Assembly: GCA_023238725.1 (NCBI GenBank)
Contig: CM041544.1
Span: 6,344,001 to 6,408,000, forward strand
Reading direction: 5' to 3'
Origin: Scortum barcoo
Lineage: Eukaryota > Chordata > Actinopteri > Centrarchiformes > Terapontidae
Length of the DNA stretch: 64,000 nucleotides
Position numbers and translations under genes: made by a program. The notes below the pieces were generated by a model that was given only the letters and a program-made list of their open reading frames with translations, was not told where the DNA came from and did not search any database. Shown in pieces: positions 1-12,763 of this stretch. Positions within the stretch are counted from its first letter, which is position 1. Each line of letters begins with the position of its first letter.

Positions 1-3000
1 AGATCCATTGAGGCAGCTTGCTGAGGAGAACACGAGGTCAATCTCACTAAAGGAATCATAAAAGGAAAGTGATTAGTGCAACTAGAGTCCTGACAGCGTG
101 TCCAGTCGTTTAAATAAATCTACAATGAACTTAGACTAGCAACAACTACAACATGTGGTCAGCCAGGGTTCTTATGAAAGGAGGACTTTACTTAGAGATT
201 TCTGAAGGGAGTCTCCCTGGTGAGTGATTGAGCCATTTTTGTATGAGATCCTCATTCAAGGTGCAAATCTTCCTATGGGAATCTTGTATTCTGATGTCAT
301 CAGAGTTGTGGAGCTTCTACAACAACACACATACACACACAAAAAAAGTAAAAAAAAAAAAAATCAAAAGAAAAACAATGCACTAGTTGAGGAGAGGGCA
401 AAGTTTAGTAATCAGTGTTTTAAATGTGCAAAATCTAAGCGGTGTTCACTTCAACCATGTAGCATCTTTGGAAATTTCAGGTCTGTCATGTTTACAACAA
501 AACACAAAAGGCGCTATTTGTATCCAGCCAAAATAAATCACAAAGACACCAAGATCATACAAGAGAGAGAACACAATTATGTATAAAACATTCTGCTTTA
601 GTGTATTACAATCACGTTATACAGCATTTATACACGCAGGCATGGCTACATAATTAAAAACAATACCAACATATATAAATTGTCACCCTAAATTTGCCCC
701 TATCCAGCAGGAATACAGGTCTGCCAGCTCATTTGAAAATGTTCTGGTAAGGCAGCTGAAAGAGGCCCATAGACTCTTTTGTCACCAACAACAAATAATT
801 TTATTACTGGTTAAGAGATACAATTTAACATAAAGAACATTTATTTACTTATGAAAACTTACGTCGGCAGTGCAATAGTGAGCAAAGCTTTGGTCTCCTC
901 CAGCATAAATCCTCTTGACAAAACAGCCCCGCCCCGAGTCTGCAATGTCACAAAAAGCAAGGAATAAATATTGAGGCTGGGATAACTTCAGTATGAATAA
1001 AGGAACAACGTATCATTTTAAAGCCCCAGTCCTAAACTAAATGAGTGGATGAGTGATGAAGAAAGTCAAGATTTGAAAAGCAAAGACTCTCAGACATTTT
1101 GTCAGGAGTTTTTGCCAGATCAGTATTTGAAATGAAAAATATGATAAATAATATAATGCTGGACTTCCATTTATCAGATGGGGAAAAGAGAATTTATTAT
1201 TTGAGTTCTTGTGGGTTTTGTTGTTTCGTCCTTCCTTCTAGACCTCAGAAAACTCTTGATGCAGCTTTGTTTACAGTGTCTCACCTGTGTCCAATGAAGC
1301 ATTGAAGGCTACCCAGGGGCCTTTGACGGGGGCGGGGCTTTTTCTGTTGCAAGTCGAGCGAGTGCCAAGCTGCCCGTTACCACCAAGCCCAAATGAGTCC
1401 ATCTTTCCAGAGGAGGGTGTGAACGCCAGTGTATGCTGCCTTATAATTTCACAGTTATTTTAAAGTATTAAATTGTTTTATGACAGTTTAATAAAGTTAA
1501 AATTATATCATTTACATATTACACTGATTATTAATATTATATGAGTGTATTGGTGTAAATACACAAGCAAATGTTATATGTAGAAACACACATGGTAAAT
1601 TTTTACCTTCCGCATGAAATCTGCGTGACTACATTTCCCATGAGCTCAAACACTTTCCTAGGGTTGATTTCATGGTTTGTTGAGTTATGTCCGAGTTGTC
1701 CGTATCCTCCTGCTCCAAATGTAAACACGCCTCCTTCCTGTAAAATCAGCAACATCAGTTGTTCGGACATTCCTAAGAGTAAAAGCACTGGTAACGTCAA
1801 AACATATGTATAACATAACGGTGTGGGACTGACTGAGAAAACATGTAGGATACAGTCGATAGTAAATCCAATCCAGTTAATTATTAATAGAAAACAGTTA
1901 TAATAACACCACAAGCTCTCATGGGATATATTTTAACCTACAAGTTAAAGCAGGAAACTTAGACTACTGAAAACAGCTGCATTGTGGACATGTCTTTTTA
2001 TCCAGACATGGAGGTTTAAAAATCACCAACTACTTAACTAGAAAAAGAATGTTTCATTAGTAAAACATTCATTTTTGTACATTATTATTATAAGTTATAA
2101 GTTATTTTAAGTATTATAAGTTAAACAGTGCAACTGATGAGGCATTTGTCTTCATCTATACTTCATAGTCTTTCACAGAATGCTGCAGATGCGTTATACA
2201 TGCAGAAAGTATGTAACTTAACTTGGTCAGCGCTGCCGTGTGATCTTCTCCACAGGAGATGTAAATCACTCTCTGTGATCTGAGGGACTTCAGCAGGGCT
2301 GGGAAACACCGATCTGAAAGAGACCTTTTCACAGTTAGTGAGTCGAGAGCTTGAATGCTCACAAGTGGGGTTTCGAGGTTTTGATCACCCACCATTGCTG
2401 TCATTGAGACCCAGCTGACCAAACTTGTTGCGTCCCCAACCGAACACCGCTCCTGAGAGAGTGAGGGCAAAGCTGTGAGCGCCGCCCGCTGATATCTGGG
2501 CAAAAGGAATGCCCTGCAGAGACTGAATGATTTGGGGTGTGGAAATACTCTGTCCGTTTATTCCGAGCCCAAGCTGTCCATATCGATTCTGGCCCCAGGA
2601 GAAGACTTGACCCCCTGTGAAAAGAAACAGACATTGACATATGGAAACCATAATCATAACGGAGTGAATCAAATGTGCAATATTTGGATGAAATGTATCC
2701 TCACCTCTTGAAAGTGCATGGGAGTGCCAATACCCACAGGCTACCTGAGCAATTTGTACATCTGACAAACTCTTGATGTTTCTGGTATTTTAACAGTGAC
2801 AAAGAAACAAACATGTTTAAATAAATCTCACACGCACCAGAGTTTAGTGAAGAAAGTTGCTCTGACATTTAGATATACGTAAGCTGACACGTGTGTCTCT
2901 TTTAGTTTCACGTGTCTTGACATAAGAAAGCAGGAGCATCATGATGATATGATGCTGAACAAACAGACAAAATAGTCAGTAAACGCTGCTGAACTCACCT

Positions 3001-3470
3001 AGGCACACGAACACATTCTTCAAAGTTATTTAGGCCCAGCTGGCCGTCTGAGCCCAGACCCCACGAGAAAACCTGACCCTTATCGTTCAGGGCCAGCGTG
3101 TGAGACTCTCCACATGACACCGCCACGATGATCTGTGCATCCAGGGCCACAACCTGCTCTGATACAAGACACAGACCAACGTCAACATGATGGGTGAGAG
3201 TTTTAAAACGACATCTGGATGTTTTTAAACCCAAACCCACCAACCTGGTTTCTTCCTGGACTTGTCGTGGCCCAGCTGGCCCAGGTCATTGCAGCCACAG
3301 GTGTACACCGTCCCGTCCTCCAGCAGGAAGGCCGTGTGTCTGTGGCCGCAGCCCACATCGCACACCTGCTTACCGTGAAAGAAGTCACACCTCCGCGGCT
3401 CCACCACTATCTCCTCGTCGATCCCACCCAAGCCCAGCTGTCCGTAGGAGGCATTTCCCCAGCACAGCAT
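1..3470 (-). CDS. herc4: HERC4 E3 ubiquitin ligase, N-terminal RCC1 part (partial gene)
   Basis: Coding exons in transcript order are 3245-3470, 2999-3158, 2705-2781, 2393-2614, 2222-2313, 1607-1737, 1285-1439, 863-939, 192-268 and 1-46 (runs off the left edge), about 421 codons. The start at 3470 begins MLCWGNASYGQLGLGG, the family N-terminus. Repeated blocks of the form GxxxxGQLG and CGxxHT (for example DLGQLGHDKS, SCGESHTLALND, GGAHSFALTLSG, CGEDHTAALTK) are RCC1 blades of a seven-bladed propeller. Later exons carry GGDQSFAHY and a stretch resembling the human linker QIWTVNEALIQKW. The catalytic HECT domain lies outside the window. The family product is a cytosolic HECT-type ubiquitin ligase; the HERC3 paralogue is possible but the match is closer to HERC4. 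All junctions phase correctly except 2222/1737, where the frame needs a non-GT donor. The exon ending at 863 joins in phase 0 straight to 268, skipping a segment present in the main human form. Confidence 0.9.
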
Positions 3471-4560
3471 TGTGGCTCGTCGGCTGCACAGGCCAGCAGG
3501 ATCCCGGTGTCTGTGAAAAACGAGAGGGGAGAGACAGTCCGGCTGATAATCACCTCTCGGGGCTCAGTCAGGTGTCCATAGTTTGGGTTGCAAGGCACAC
3601 TTCAGCTGGTGCCGCCTAGCAAGGCAGCCAGATAACGTTATGGCTAAATAACATTACTGCATGAAACAGCCGCGTACGTGTGGCCAAAATGGGTACTGTA
3701 TTTAGGATGTAAAGATATATATCATGTAATATCAATATAATGTGCTCGTAGCCGGGCAGGTAACATGTAAACAGATTAGCAAAGTCAGCTACAGATAAAT
3801 TACAGACGTTAGAGGAAAGATGTGAAGCTAAATAAAATCATCCAATAACACCACTTCCGCTCTGGGCGTCCAGGTTTCCAAATTAAAGCACTCGTAAAAA
3901 CGCGTTTTTGAACGTTTATTGATTATATTTGCACGTAACCATGTTTAACTAACAACTAACACCTGGAGACAGTAACTGCTGTCATAAGAGTGCAAACAGC
4001 CACGTTTTTATGTCTGAGATTTGTATAAGTAATTAAAACGGAAGTGATGTTTTAGTTCTGACAATAGATACAAAGCGTTACCTTGTCTCTTATAATGATG
4101 ATTAAAGTGAAGGCAGCAGTAACTTAGCCACGTTAATTTAGCATTTTTTAACATTAACAGTCGTACAGTTAGCACTGACGGTTAACGATTTAAGGAGACA
4201 TATTTTTATAAAAAAGCTCTCCACACGTGGGGCACTGATAAAGCTTTTTTCAAACAGTGCTGTAGGGTTAGCTAGCTAACGACAGTCACAACAGGGTGTA
4301 ATTAGTTAGTTAAGAGTTAATTTAATAAGCCGCCTGTATAGCTATGTGTAGTAACTTATATATATGTTGTTCTTCTATGTTTCGAGGAAACACTTAACAA
4401 GTTACAGCCTCAGTACCGTTATATACAGTAAAATAGTGGATCTCACCAAAGCCTCCAGATCTGACAGTGTTTCTGTCTTCTTCCAAGGTTTAGCTCGTTA
4501 GCTGCTCCGACTCTTAAACACGCTCATAGCAGCACATTTTTAGCTTATAAGATTATCAGC
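3471..4560 (-). other. herc4: HERC4 5' untranslated exons and promoter side
   Basis: Upstream of the start codon, a CACAG acceptor ends at 3511 on the minus strand, so the first coding exon probably has only about 40 bases of leader (3471-3510). A plausible non-coding first exon ends at 4447 with the donor TTTG|GTGAGA and may begin near 4500-4560. No TATA box was recognised. The intron between them (about 0.9 kb) holds nothing I can identify. The placement of exon 1 is inference from one good donor only. Confidence 0.4.
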
Positions 4561-4625
4561 TCGTTGTATAAAATTCCCAAACAGTCCCTCTACTCCTCTG
4601 TCAACAACTGCTGGATCAAGCGGCT

Positions 4626-4658
<33 letters not shown>

Positions 4659-6692
4659 GTTAGCTGCACTGACTGTGGACTTCCGGTTTACTGTTAAAAA
4701 TAAAACTCTTCTTACGGCGTTAGTGCGCGCTATACAGAGCACTCATGCTTTCGTGTTTCACACAATAGCGATAGTACTATTCAAATGATATGAACACTTC
4801 ATTTACAAAGTGCAATATAAAGATAGTGAAGCTTAAGTGAAACGTTGGAGACCTTTAACTTGAAAGCCCGATCATTTAACCGGAAGTGCTGCTTGTGTTA
4901 CGGACATTTGACTTCAGTGAGGTGAAGAAACGTCGCGACGCATCCAAAATGTTCTAGATGGGGCACACGCGCGCATGCGTGTTTCTGCAGCTATATATGT
5001 ACACATGCTATACACACACAAAACATCTCACACACACACACACAGTCTGTGTATACATGTGGCTGTAGAGCCTACACATTATGTAGTGTTATGTAGTAGT
5101 TGTACTTAAATAAACTTGGTAAGGCTCAAGTGCTCACCCAATATCTAATTAAAAGGCATAAAAAAGGCATAAAATATAAAGACACGCACATACAGTATAT
5201 ACAGAACACAAAATATAGTGCGTGAATCTGTGTTAAAGGCAACATAATAATATATTACAATATATATTTAGACACTGAAGAGTAGTAAAGTTAAAACATG
5301 TGTAAAGAACATTATAATTCAAATATATGAGATGAGATCAAAATACAACAATGTGTGTCTGTTACTTATTTGCTTTTCTCAAACCACCTTTATAAGGTTT
5401 GACCCATTAGGGAATTTGTCTCCCTCTGGTGGAATTTATATGCAATTAAACTATTTTTATTTTTTGTGGGGAAAAAAGGACTAGGGAATGAATTTAAATG
5501 ATTTCAGACCAACTAAATTAACAAGCTTGGCTACCAAAGAATATCAAGAAGAGTATGTACCTTTACTGATGCCACAGGACAACCATAGAAATATCTCTAC
5601 CCCCTCTGTTGGGGCTGATAAACAAAACTCACAAATAGAGTAGCATAAGTGCAGCAATATCACAACTTTTCACAGCTGTGGAAATATGTATTTTCATCAA
5701 ACTCAATTACTGAAGTTTTGCTGAAATGTGGCCCTGGAGAATGTTACACTATCATTAAATATAATATTGGATTGTTTATACCAAAACATGGACATATAAA
5801 CACCATTTAATTTTGCAGCAGGTAAACGTGAAGTTAAATTTCAATACATTTTATATTACTGAGTAGATTTTTGTACATTATATAGGTTTTGTATTTAAAA
5901 AAACTCAATTTGTAAAAAGTTTGTACAGCTGTCAGTTATGTAGTGTAATACAAAGAAAATATGATACTCCCTATGAAATATAATTAAGTAGATGTATAAA
6001 GTGACATAAAATAAAGGCCATTAGATAAATAAGTTCTGTATTCAACCTTGGGAACCTCTTAACACTCTTCATTAAAATGTATTAGTCCCACAGGGGGGAA
6101 ATTCACATTGTTCCAGCAACAAGACACACAGTGTAAAATAGTGGTGTCAACTTAAGTAGCACAGCAAAAAACAATGATCTCAATACAGTATTTTTGTTAT
6201 ACAGTATGTTTACAGAACATTTAACATATAACTTGCTTTCAAAATAAGAATGGTTCTGCTGTATACTGTCAAGGTCATAGTCAGACAAACTACATCAGCA
6301 CACTCTCAAAGTACGTTAATGGAACTGGTCAGGCGTTGACACTTTTCCGTGTGTTTCTCAATGTTGCAATAACATGTGAAGTCATAGATAAGAGCCGCTT
6401 GTGACACTCAGGTGACAGATTTTAAAATAGAAACTGTGTTAACACAGAAAGGTAATGATAGCCCTCTCTCCATAACAATAGCCCATTTTACGCAGAAGTT
6501 TGCGTAACAGCACGCTTGGCCAGTGGTTAACAACAGTTAGGTGTTGTGTCTCTGGAAATGCAGTGTATCCTGTACTGCAGGTTCTTCTGGATAGCTTACG
6601 CACTGTGGTCTGATGTCTCAGAGCAGGAGGAACTTATTTGACCAACTGTAAGTTACAAATCAGTTCACAGTCAGGACAGAACCAAGAGAAGC
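4561..6692. other. Intergenic spacer, HERC4 to small unknown gene
   Basis: About 2.1 kb with no coding exon that I can support. It is AT-rich from about 5100 to 6300, and the only open frames are short and low-complexity. The last part, about 6500-6692, should contain the promoter and 5' leader of the plus-strand gene that starts at 6693; no clear TATA or CpG signal was seen. Confidence 0.5.
4628..4657. repeat. (CA)n microsatellite upstream of HERC4
   Basis: About 15 uninterrupted CA units lie just upstream of the inferred HERC4 first exon. Weaker CA runs follow near 5010-5042. Confidence 0.95.
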
Positions 6693-7352
6693 ATGTTGGA
6701 CCTGCTAGGAGTAAGTAAAAACCTCTTTATTTTAATTTAGGTTTTAATTACATTATTTGCTGTGCGTAAGCGTCATTGTCAAAGTTTTTGTCCTCTGAGG
6801 GCTGTGATATTGACCGGTGTCTTCCTTGAACATGCTCAGGTCGTTGTTGGCCTTCTCTTTGTCATAATGTGCTTTTCAAAAGGACTCAAACAGGTGAGTA
6901 AACCTTTACGGTGTTTCTCTTTTGCACAACAAAATCTTGTTTTAAAATGTGATTTGGACAAATAATGAGACATAAATTGCACATTAAAAGGTAGAAACTC
7001 AGCTGCAACAGGAAGTGACCAGTGTAAGGAAGTAGGAATTAACTGTGTGATTTTATGCAGTGATTATTGTAAATGGTAAATGGCTGTGTCATCTTTTACA
7101 GGGAAATAAAGCTCAAAAATCACTACCTGAATCATCTACCTACACCAAGATAGTGAGTAATAATCCAAAGTTAAAGGCTGTTGTTACTGATAATAACTGA
7201 GACAATATATTTGACATTCATCTCTTTAACAGAAGGATCTGAGTGAAGAAGATGTGCAATTGTTGGCCAGGATCCTTTCAGTTGGATTGGTAGATGCAGA
7301 TCCAAACTATCTCCACCACCTTAAAGGCTACAGAGATCTGCGTGGTGCTTGA
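6693..7352 (+). CDS. Unrecognised 80-residue membrane or secreted protein, four exons
   Basis: Exons 6693-6710, 6840-6893, 7102-7152 and 7233-7352 join to give 80 codons plus TGA. Every intron is phase 0 and has canonical ends (GGA|GTAAGT, CAG|GTGAGT, ATA|GTGAGT; acceptors CTCAG, TACAG, AACAG). Residues 1-6 are MLDLLG and residues 7-18 are the strongly hydrophobic VVVGLLFVIMCF, followed by the basic SKGLKQGNK. The product therefore looks like a signal-anchor or signal-peptide protein with a short polar region (residues 25-41) and a 39-residue tail containing LSEEDVQLLARIL, likely helical, then DADPNYLHHLKGY. No cysteines occur after residue 17, no dibasic-amide site is seen, and I recognise no family. 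Most of it is missed by a single-frame ORF scan because the exons are tiny. It lies between HERC4 and ADTRP, both on the other strand. Support is splice logic only, so the first exon (six codons) is the least sure part. Confidence 0.55.
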
Positions 7353-7803
7353 GCTCCTTTAAAAGAATCTGCCCACTTTCCAGCAATGCTTGGACCATGG
7401 CTGTTCCTGCCTCAATATATCTATATTTGAGATGACGTCAAATCAAGGCTATTTGACAGTGTGTCTTGGATTACCACAAGTCAAGTTATTCTCACAACCC
7501 CTCCAGATGTTCCACGATTTACGGACAAACATGCACTTTATTCGGGTCAAAGATGACCTTGCTAATGAGTTCAGAATAACCTCCTCTTTGCAAAGAGTGG
7601 GACCCAGTGGTGCTTAACATGGATGTGAAAATTTTGAGAGTGGCTCCCGACTGCATCAATTATTGCACCTCTGTGTAATTTGTGAATATGTGGACAGATA
7701 TATTACATTCAGCACTTTTTTTTCCTTTTAAGTCAGGAAGTGCATAAAATGAAAATATAGAGACAATAGGATTACTTTTGCTGTTGTTGTCAGTGGTACT
7801 TGC

Positions 7804-7809
7804 TTTATT
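7804..7809 (-). terminator. adtrp: Candidate polyadenylation signal for ADTRP
   Basis: TTTATT on the plus strand reads AATAAA on the minus strand, about 585 bases past the ADTRP stop. If both this and the 8081 signal are used, the ADTRP and small-gene 3' UTRs overlap tail-to-tail. Assignment is by position only. Confidence 0.3.
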
Positions 7810-8080
7810 GGGCTTTTTTTTTTTTTTTTTTTTAAATAGCATTTTCAAGTGTTCTGCAATGTTAAATACTCCTTTGTAGAACATTTACATCAGAGGTTTA
7901 AGTGTTACACAATGCTTCTGTTGTAGGCTGTTTTAATACAGACATCAATTGACCCCTTTAAAGTTAGATTATGTAACTTTTGCTCAACAGTTTGCTCAAC
8001 AAATGCTAAACAGCAGTTTTTTTGTTTGCTCTGCAGTGGTTTAGCATTAGCAGTTTCAAGTGAAGGGCAGTAGTATAGTC

Positions 8081-8086
8081 AATAAA
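8081..8086 (+). terminator. Candidate polyadenylation signal for the small unknown gene
   Basis: AATAAA on the plus strand about 730 bases after the stop at 7352. It would give a 3' UTR of about 750 bases. A T-tract at 7815-7833 lies inside this interval. The hexamer is common by chance in AT-rich DNA, so assignment is tentative. Confidence 0.3.
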
Positions 8087-8393
8087 GTGACTTTGTATCG
8101 TAAGTTAATAACGTAAGCCACCACAAGCTACTTGTCATAACAGACTAACAAAGCTGTAGCCACAAAACCTCAATGGTGCAATGGTACTTTTTGTTTGACT
8201 TTTCATGTGTAAGAGGAAGGATGTTTTCTTTCTCTTTCAAAAGCTGCATAGTCTCACTTTAAATTCGACCATTTTTATGTGTCACACAGGTGGAGTTATA
8301 GCCCTCCTGCTGTCGTTTTGTTCATGTTGTTACCTAATGTAATGATTTGAGACAAATGAACATGTGATCCGTTGTTTGTCTGCAGTGAAAAAC

Positions 8394-9806
8394 TTAATGT
8401 TTCTTATTCCAAACATGGCTGTTGAGCTTGTCCCCCAGTACGTAGAGCGAGGTCACCACTGTCATGTTAAAAAAGAAGAAGCCCACAAGACCGGCAGAGC
8501 TGAAGTGCCCAAGAAGAGGATACACCCAAATCCCAACTGACAAGTACACCCATATAATCCTGCAGAACATGTTTAGAGAGAGAGAGAGAGAAAAGAAGAG
8601 AGAGACTGTCAGGATCACAATATCTGTCAGATCATCTTGTACTGTCTTGTCTTAAAGAACTTAAGACAAGACAGATCTATCATGTGTACCATCAGACACA
8701 GTATGTGCACTATGTGAGACAAAACTATTGAAGCTATTGAACTCTTGATTATATGAGCTGACAACTACTGCACTGGGCAAGTCTAGACTAGCTACAGTAG
8801 GAACACACACACATTTAAAGCGCCATTAGACACTGCTGTACTTCTAGCCATATTAAAATGCATGAAATAGTCAACTTCAAGTGAAAAATATTAAATCAAG
8901 AAGGCTTTGATTCTTTTAAAATGCTGCCGTATTTGATTGTTAACTATTTATTCCTAATAAAGTTTTGTCATGATTCTACGGTTTCTGCTGACTCAACACT
9001 TACCAAAATAAATAAGACAGGCCCACAGCTCCTAATGCTGCCAGCGCATGTTTAGTCTGTGGGTAGATGTGAGGCTGCACCAGCACCTCTCCGAGTAAAA
9101 CAGGGAAGACAAACGTGTGCTGGGAAAATAGTGTGGGGAGAACTCAATATGAGTGATGCTTGATGACAGGAGAATCAGGATTATTTCAGTTTTTGAGAAT
9201 GTAGATTTACAGACCATAGCGTGGTTTATCCAGGGGGGGAAGAAGGCGTCAATAGTCGCTGGGTAGACTAATTCTCTGTTATAGGCAAAGATTGTCCAGA
9301 AAAGTATAACAACAAACTACATAAAATGCACAGAACATGGGGTTAAATTTAGCACATTTCTGATTTTATGACTTTAAAAATGATTTCAGTTTGTGCGTTT
9401 CTCACCATGCCCACAGGGAAGGCGAACACAGAGAAGAGAAGGTCTTTGCATCTGTTCAGAGCTCTCTCTGACTTTTCTCCAGGTTGCAGATCACTCACTG
9501 CCGCCAGTCCAAAGAATGACATTTGCAATAACTGAAATATTATGGGCAACATTATCGTTTTCCATGATCCCTTTTGTTATATCTGCAATAGATATTATTG
9601 TGCAACCTTGCATTCTTACTATTATTCCAAGGGAATATGGGTAATGTACTCACCAAATTCAAAAAAGTAAGGTACTTCCATGGCCCTCCATAAACAAAGA
9701 TCCCTGCTGGTAACTCCTCTCCATCCTTCGCAGCGAGACTCTTAACGATGAAAGCATACCAGCTGAATGCTGCGATGTGGTACACTCTCCTCAGGGCTGA
9801 AGTCAT
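8394..9806 (-). CDS. adtrp: ADTRP, AIG1-family FAHFA hydrolase
   Basis: Exons 9654-9806, 9406-9531, 9215-9316, 9004-9119 and 8394-8559 give 221 codons including the stop, that is 220 residues; the human protein is about 230. All junctions phase (0, 0, 0, 2). The family is a multi-pass membrane threonine hydrolase that cleaves fatty acid esters of hydroxy fatty acids. ADTRP was named for androgen-dependent regulation of tissue factor pathway inhibitor. The two catalytic residues are in place: Thr47 in WKYLTFLN and His128 in NHAMHTFVF, split exactly at the exon 3/4 junction. Other hallmarks are RCKDLLFSVFAFPVG, YNRELVYP and GIWVYPLLG, and the C-terminus resembles human ADTRP (LYVLGDKLNSHVWN) more than AIG1. 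The third donor (ATG|GTCTGT) is weak but required by frame. The start at 9806 gives MTSALRRVYH, like human MTKTSTCIYH. Confidence 0.9.
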
Positions 9807-12641
9807 TCTAATGCAAGATTATGCTCCCCAACAAACTACAGAAATAAATTAAGAACTGGCAAAACCTACTCTTCAGCGTATGAGCTTTCCCTTCAGACTT
9901 GAGGTGCTTTAGGCACTGAAGGATCTTTGAGATTAGTATGTTCCAGCTCAAGCTTATCAAGACTTTGCGAGCCGTGGTGGTAAAGTGTTACTTGTAGACA
10001 AGAGGCCCACTGTTTCTTATGAAGCAGAGGAGTCGTTCTTTCATAACCGATGCATTGTGGCATGTGACTGGGTGGCAATTGCATGATTTAATCCGTTTCA
10101 TAGTGTTTTGCAAGGGGAGTCGCACCACGTTAAGTAAAGCGGTGCAAGTTGAGTAACTATTTGAAAAATAGTTGATTCTGTGTCGTCATAAAATGTCCTC
10201 AAATGCTGAGGTGGCGTTCAGTAACACACTAAATCCCAGCTATGTCAGTATCAAGTAATCTGTTTAATAATTTAACCCTGACCTCTGGAATCGCTGTAAA
10301 AGACGCATACATTTTTGTTGTCAAATTTTTTAAATGAAAGAAAATGACTCATTTTGTTCCCTGCAAAAACAAGTTATATCATAATGTTGAAAAAGACCCC
10401 TTGCACTCACAAATGCTCACACATATGCAAATAAAATAAATTAATTCTTAAGGGGAGAACACAGTCTTCAGGAGCTCATGTGAACTCTATCAAGCTAATT
10501 ATTATAACTTCATTGTGATTGAAGGTCAAAATAGTTACTGTATAAATGTCTAATGTAATGAGAGAGTAGTAGTAATGTATGCTTTTGGCCTGAGGGTGGT
10601 GCTAGAGGAAAGGTCATTGTGATTGAGATTTTACAATGTATTATATTACATACATTTGCTGCTCATCTCATTAAGCTGAAGAAAAGAAAGCCATGTTTAA
10701 AATGTCATTAATATCTGCAGATGTTTAAGATCTGATTCCTCGTGATACTGGTTCTTCTAGTGTCTTTCTTGCAGAAGATATTTTGGCATGTCACAGTAGG
10801 AAATGCGCTGCTGTGCTGGATGGCTCACTGTCACACTATCATACTGTCATGACTCACTGGGGCATTTCAGTAGGCATGTAGTTAACATTTATAGGTGCCA
10901 AGATATCCTCACTTCGTTATTAGTATATCAAGCCTTATTGGGTAAAATGTTTGATCCTATACTTCCCATAATGCACCTTAAAAAGATTCTCCACAGGCAG
11001 TCCCAGCATGGTAAATGTCCAGTTCTGTCAAACTCCTCAGCAAACAGCTTCTCAGACTTGACAAAGTCTTTCTAGAGCCACAGAGGATACTACATCATAG
11101 GCTGAGACTAGCATACAGAGCTTGGTGGAGTTTGCATCAACATAAAGCTACATCCATCTATTTCACACCATCAAACTACAAAAAAAAATCAACAACCTTT
11201 AAAGTTTAGACCTTGATCATTTTTATCAACAGTTTAAAATAATAATATATACCTAAAAATAATAGCCCTTTATTACAGAGCACATTTTGACATGTTCAAC
11301 TAGAAAAAAGCACACCTGTAAATAATATAATTAATGATGGCTGAATTCCATTTAGTTGCCTCATTTTCAGGGTCATGTTATCAGCAACAGCTGTGCTTTC
11401 CCTATATGATGAATGAAAATGTCTGCTGTGAAAAATGCCTATACACGATCTATGCAAATTCATTCAGCCTAATGTATATAAACTGAGCCAGTTAAATTTC
11501 TCACATGAACTTCCTTTTGCAATATCTGGCACGAGTCAGAAAAACAACATTTTTCAAAAGTTTTATTTACAAACGATAAGTGTTGTGAACAGGCATAATA
11601 AATCAATTATAAAGTAGTAAAAAATATCTTTAAGAACTCAATTCTCCATACTGTTGCGTAACTTTTTCCACAGAATTTTCAGAATTTTTGGTTTCATTGT
11701 ACTGGTTTTAATTGGAAAGGCACATGTAGAGAATTACATTTGAACATGTAAAAAGAAACATATCTTTCCTTATATTTGTTTGTTTCACAAATTATCTAAT
11801 AAAATAAATATCATATGAGTGAGTTGGGTAATTTGGGTGAATTGACCTTTAAAGCAACCAGGCACAGCTTGGAAAACGGACTCCCACAGGAAAATGTACA
11901 ATAGAAAAAAGCATATGACATACTGTATGGTGTTCCTTGATTTCCACATTAATATTGTTGGTATATTGTTTGTAAGCTTCAATTATGTTTCAATCTTAGG
12001 TTTGTTCATCATTTTTCAATTCCATGTTTGATTCAGATAGCATAAAATTAAAGTTACAATTTATTTAGACCAGAACAGTCCTGCATGGATATGAATGTAT
12101 ATATCCACTTGTTGAACAAACACGTCATTATCAACACCTTTGTTTAACGTGATGTGTTATTAAATACAAAACAGTATATTACAGTTTTACAAACTTGAAC
12201 TATTTTCTATTACATCACATCACATTTCATCTTAAAACCAACCAGCTAACATTAATGTAATGGCTGTCAGTGCTGTAAGAAAGAGGCAAGGACAGACCAC
12301 AGAAAGAACCTGTTGCAAACATTGCACTTAACCCATACAGTCAGTAAAACATATTTGATCACACACATAGTCTCAGTCCATTTACTTTTCACACTTATAG
12401 CAACTTGGTGACTCACCCACTGTAACAAGTCCTTTGTTTGTCATGGCGCATGTAATTTGGATGTCTGGATTGATAGAGATCATCTGCCTCTTCTTTGCAT
12501 AGTATGCTTTGTTTGCAGAGAACCCACAGAAAAAAACAATTTCCATTTAATGTCTTTGGTGAGAAAATGTCTTGGTTATCATTTCAACTTTTGATTTGAT
12601 TCTGCTTCTCTCCACACACACTGTATGTACTGTTTATCCTC
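9807..12641. other. Intergenic spacer and FAM83H 3' UTR
   Basis: No coding exon supported. The first part (to about 10,100) should hold the ADTRP promoter on the minus strand. The right part, from about 11.5 or 12.05 kb to 12.64 kb, is probably the FAM83H 3' UTR; minus-strand AATAAA candidates lie near 11,562 and 12,060. The rest is AT-rich with short random frames. Confidence 0.45.
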
Positions 12642-12674
12642 TCAACTTTCTTTGGTTCCCATATAAGGTGTCAA
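12642..12674 (-). other. fam83h: Possible alternative last exon of FAM83H
   Basis: If CAG|GTATGA at 12770 is spliced, the acceptor TTTCACAG at 12675 opens an in-phase tail of ten residues and TGA at 12642-12644. Human FAM83H continues past the same point (VYSRFEVF...) in one exon, so the unspliced stop and this spliced tail are both possible. Evidence is splice logic only. Confidence 0.3.
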
Positions 12675-12763
12675 CTGTGAAAGTAACAGAGAAACATTAT
12701 TTACTACAGGGGCAACCAAACATGCATTTAAATACGTGACAGTGACAAAAGGTGTTAATGCAC

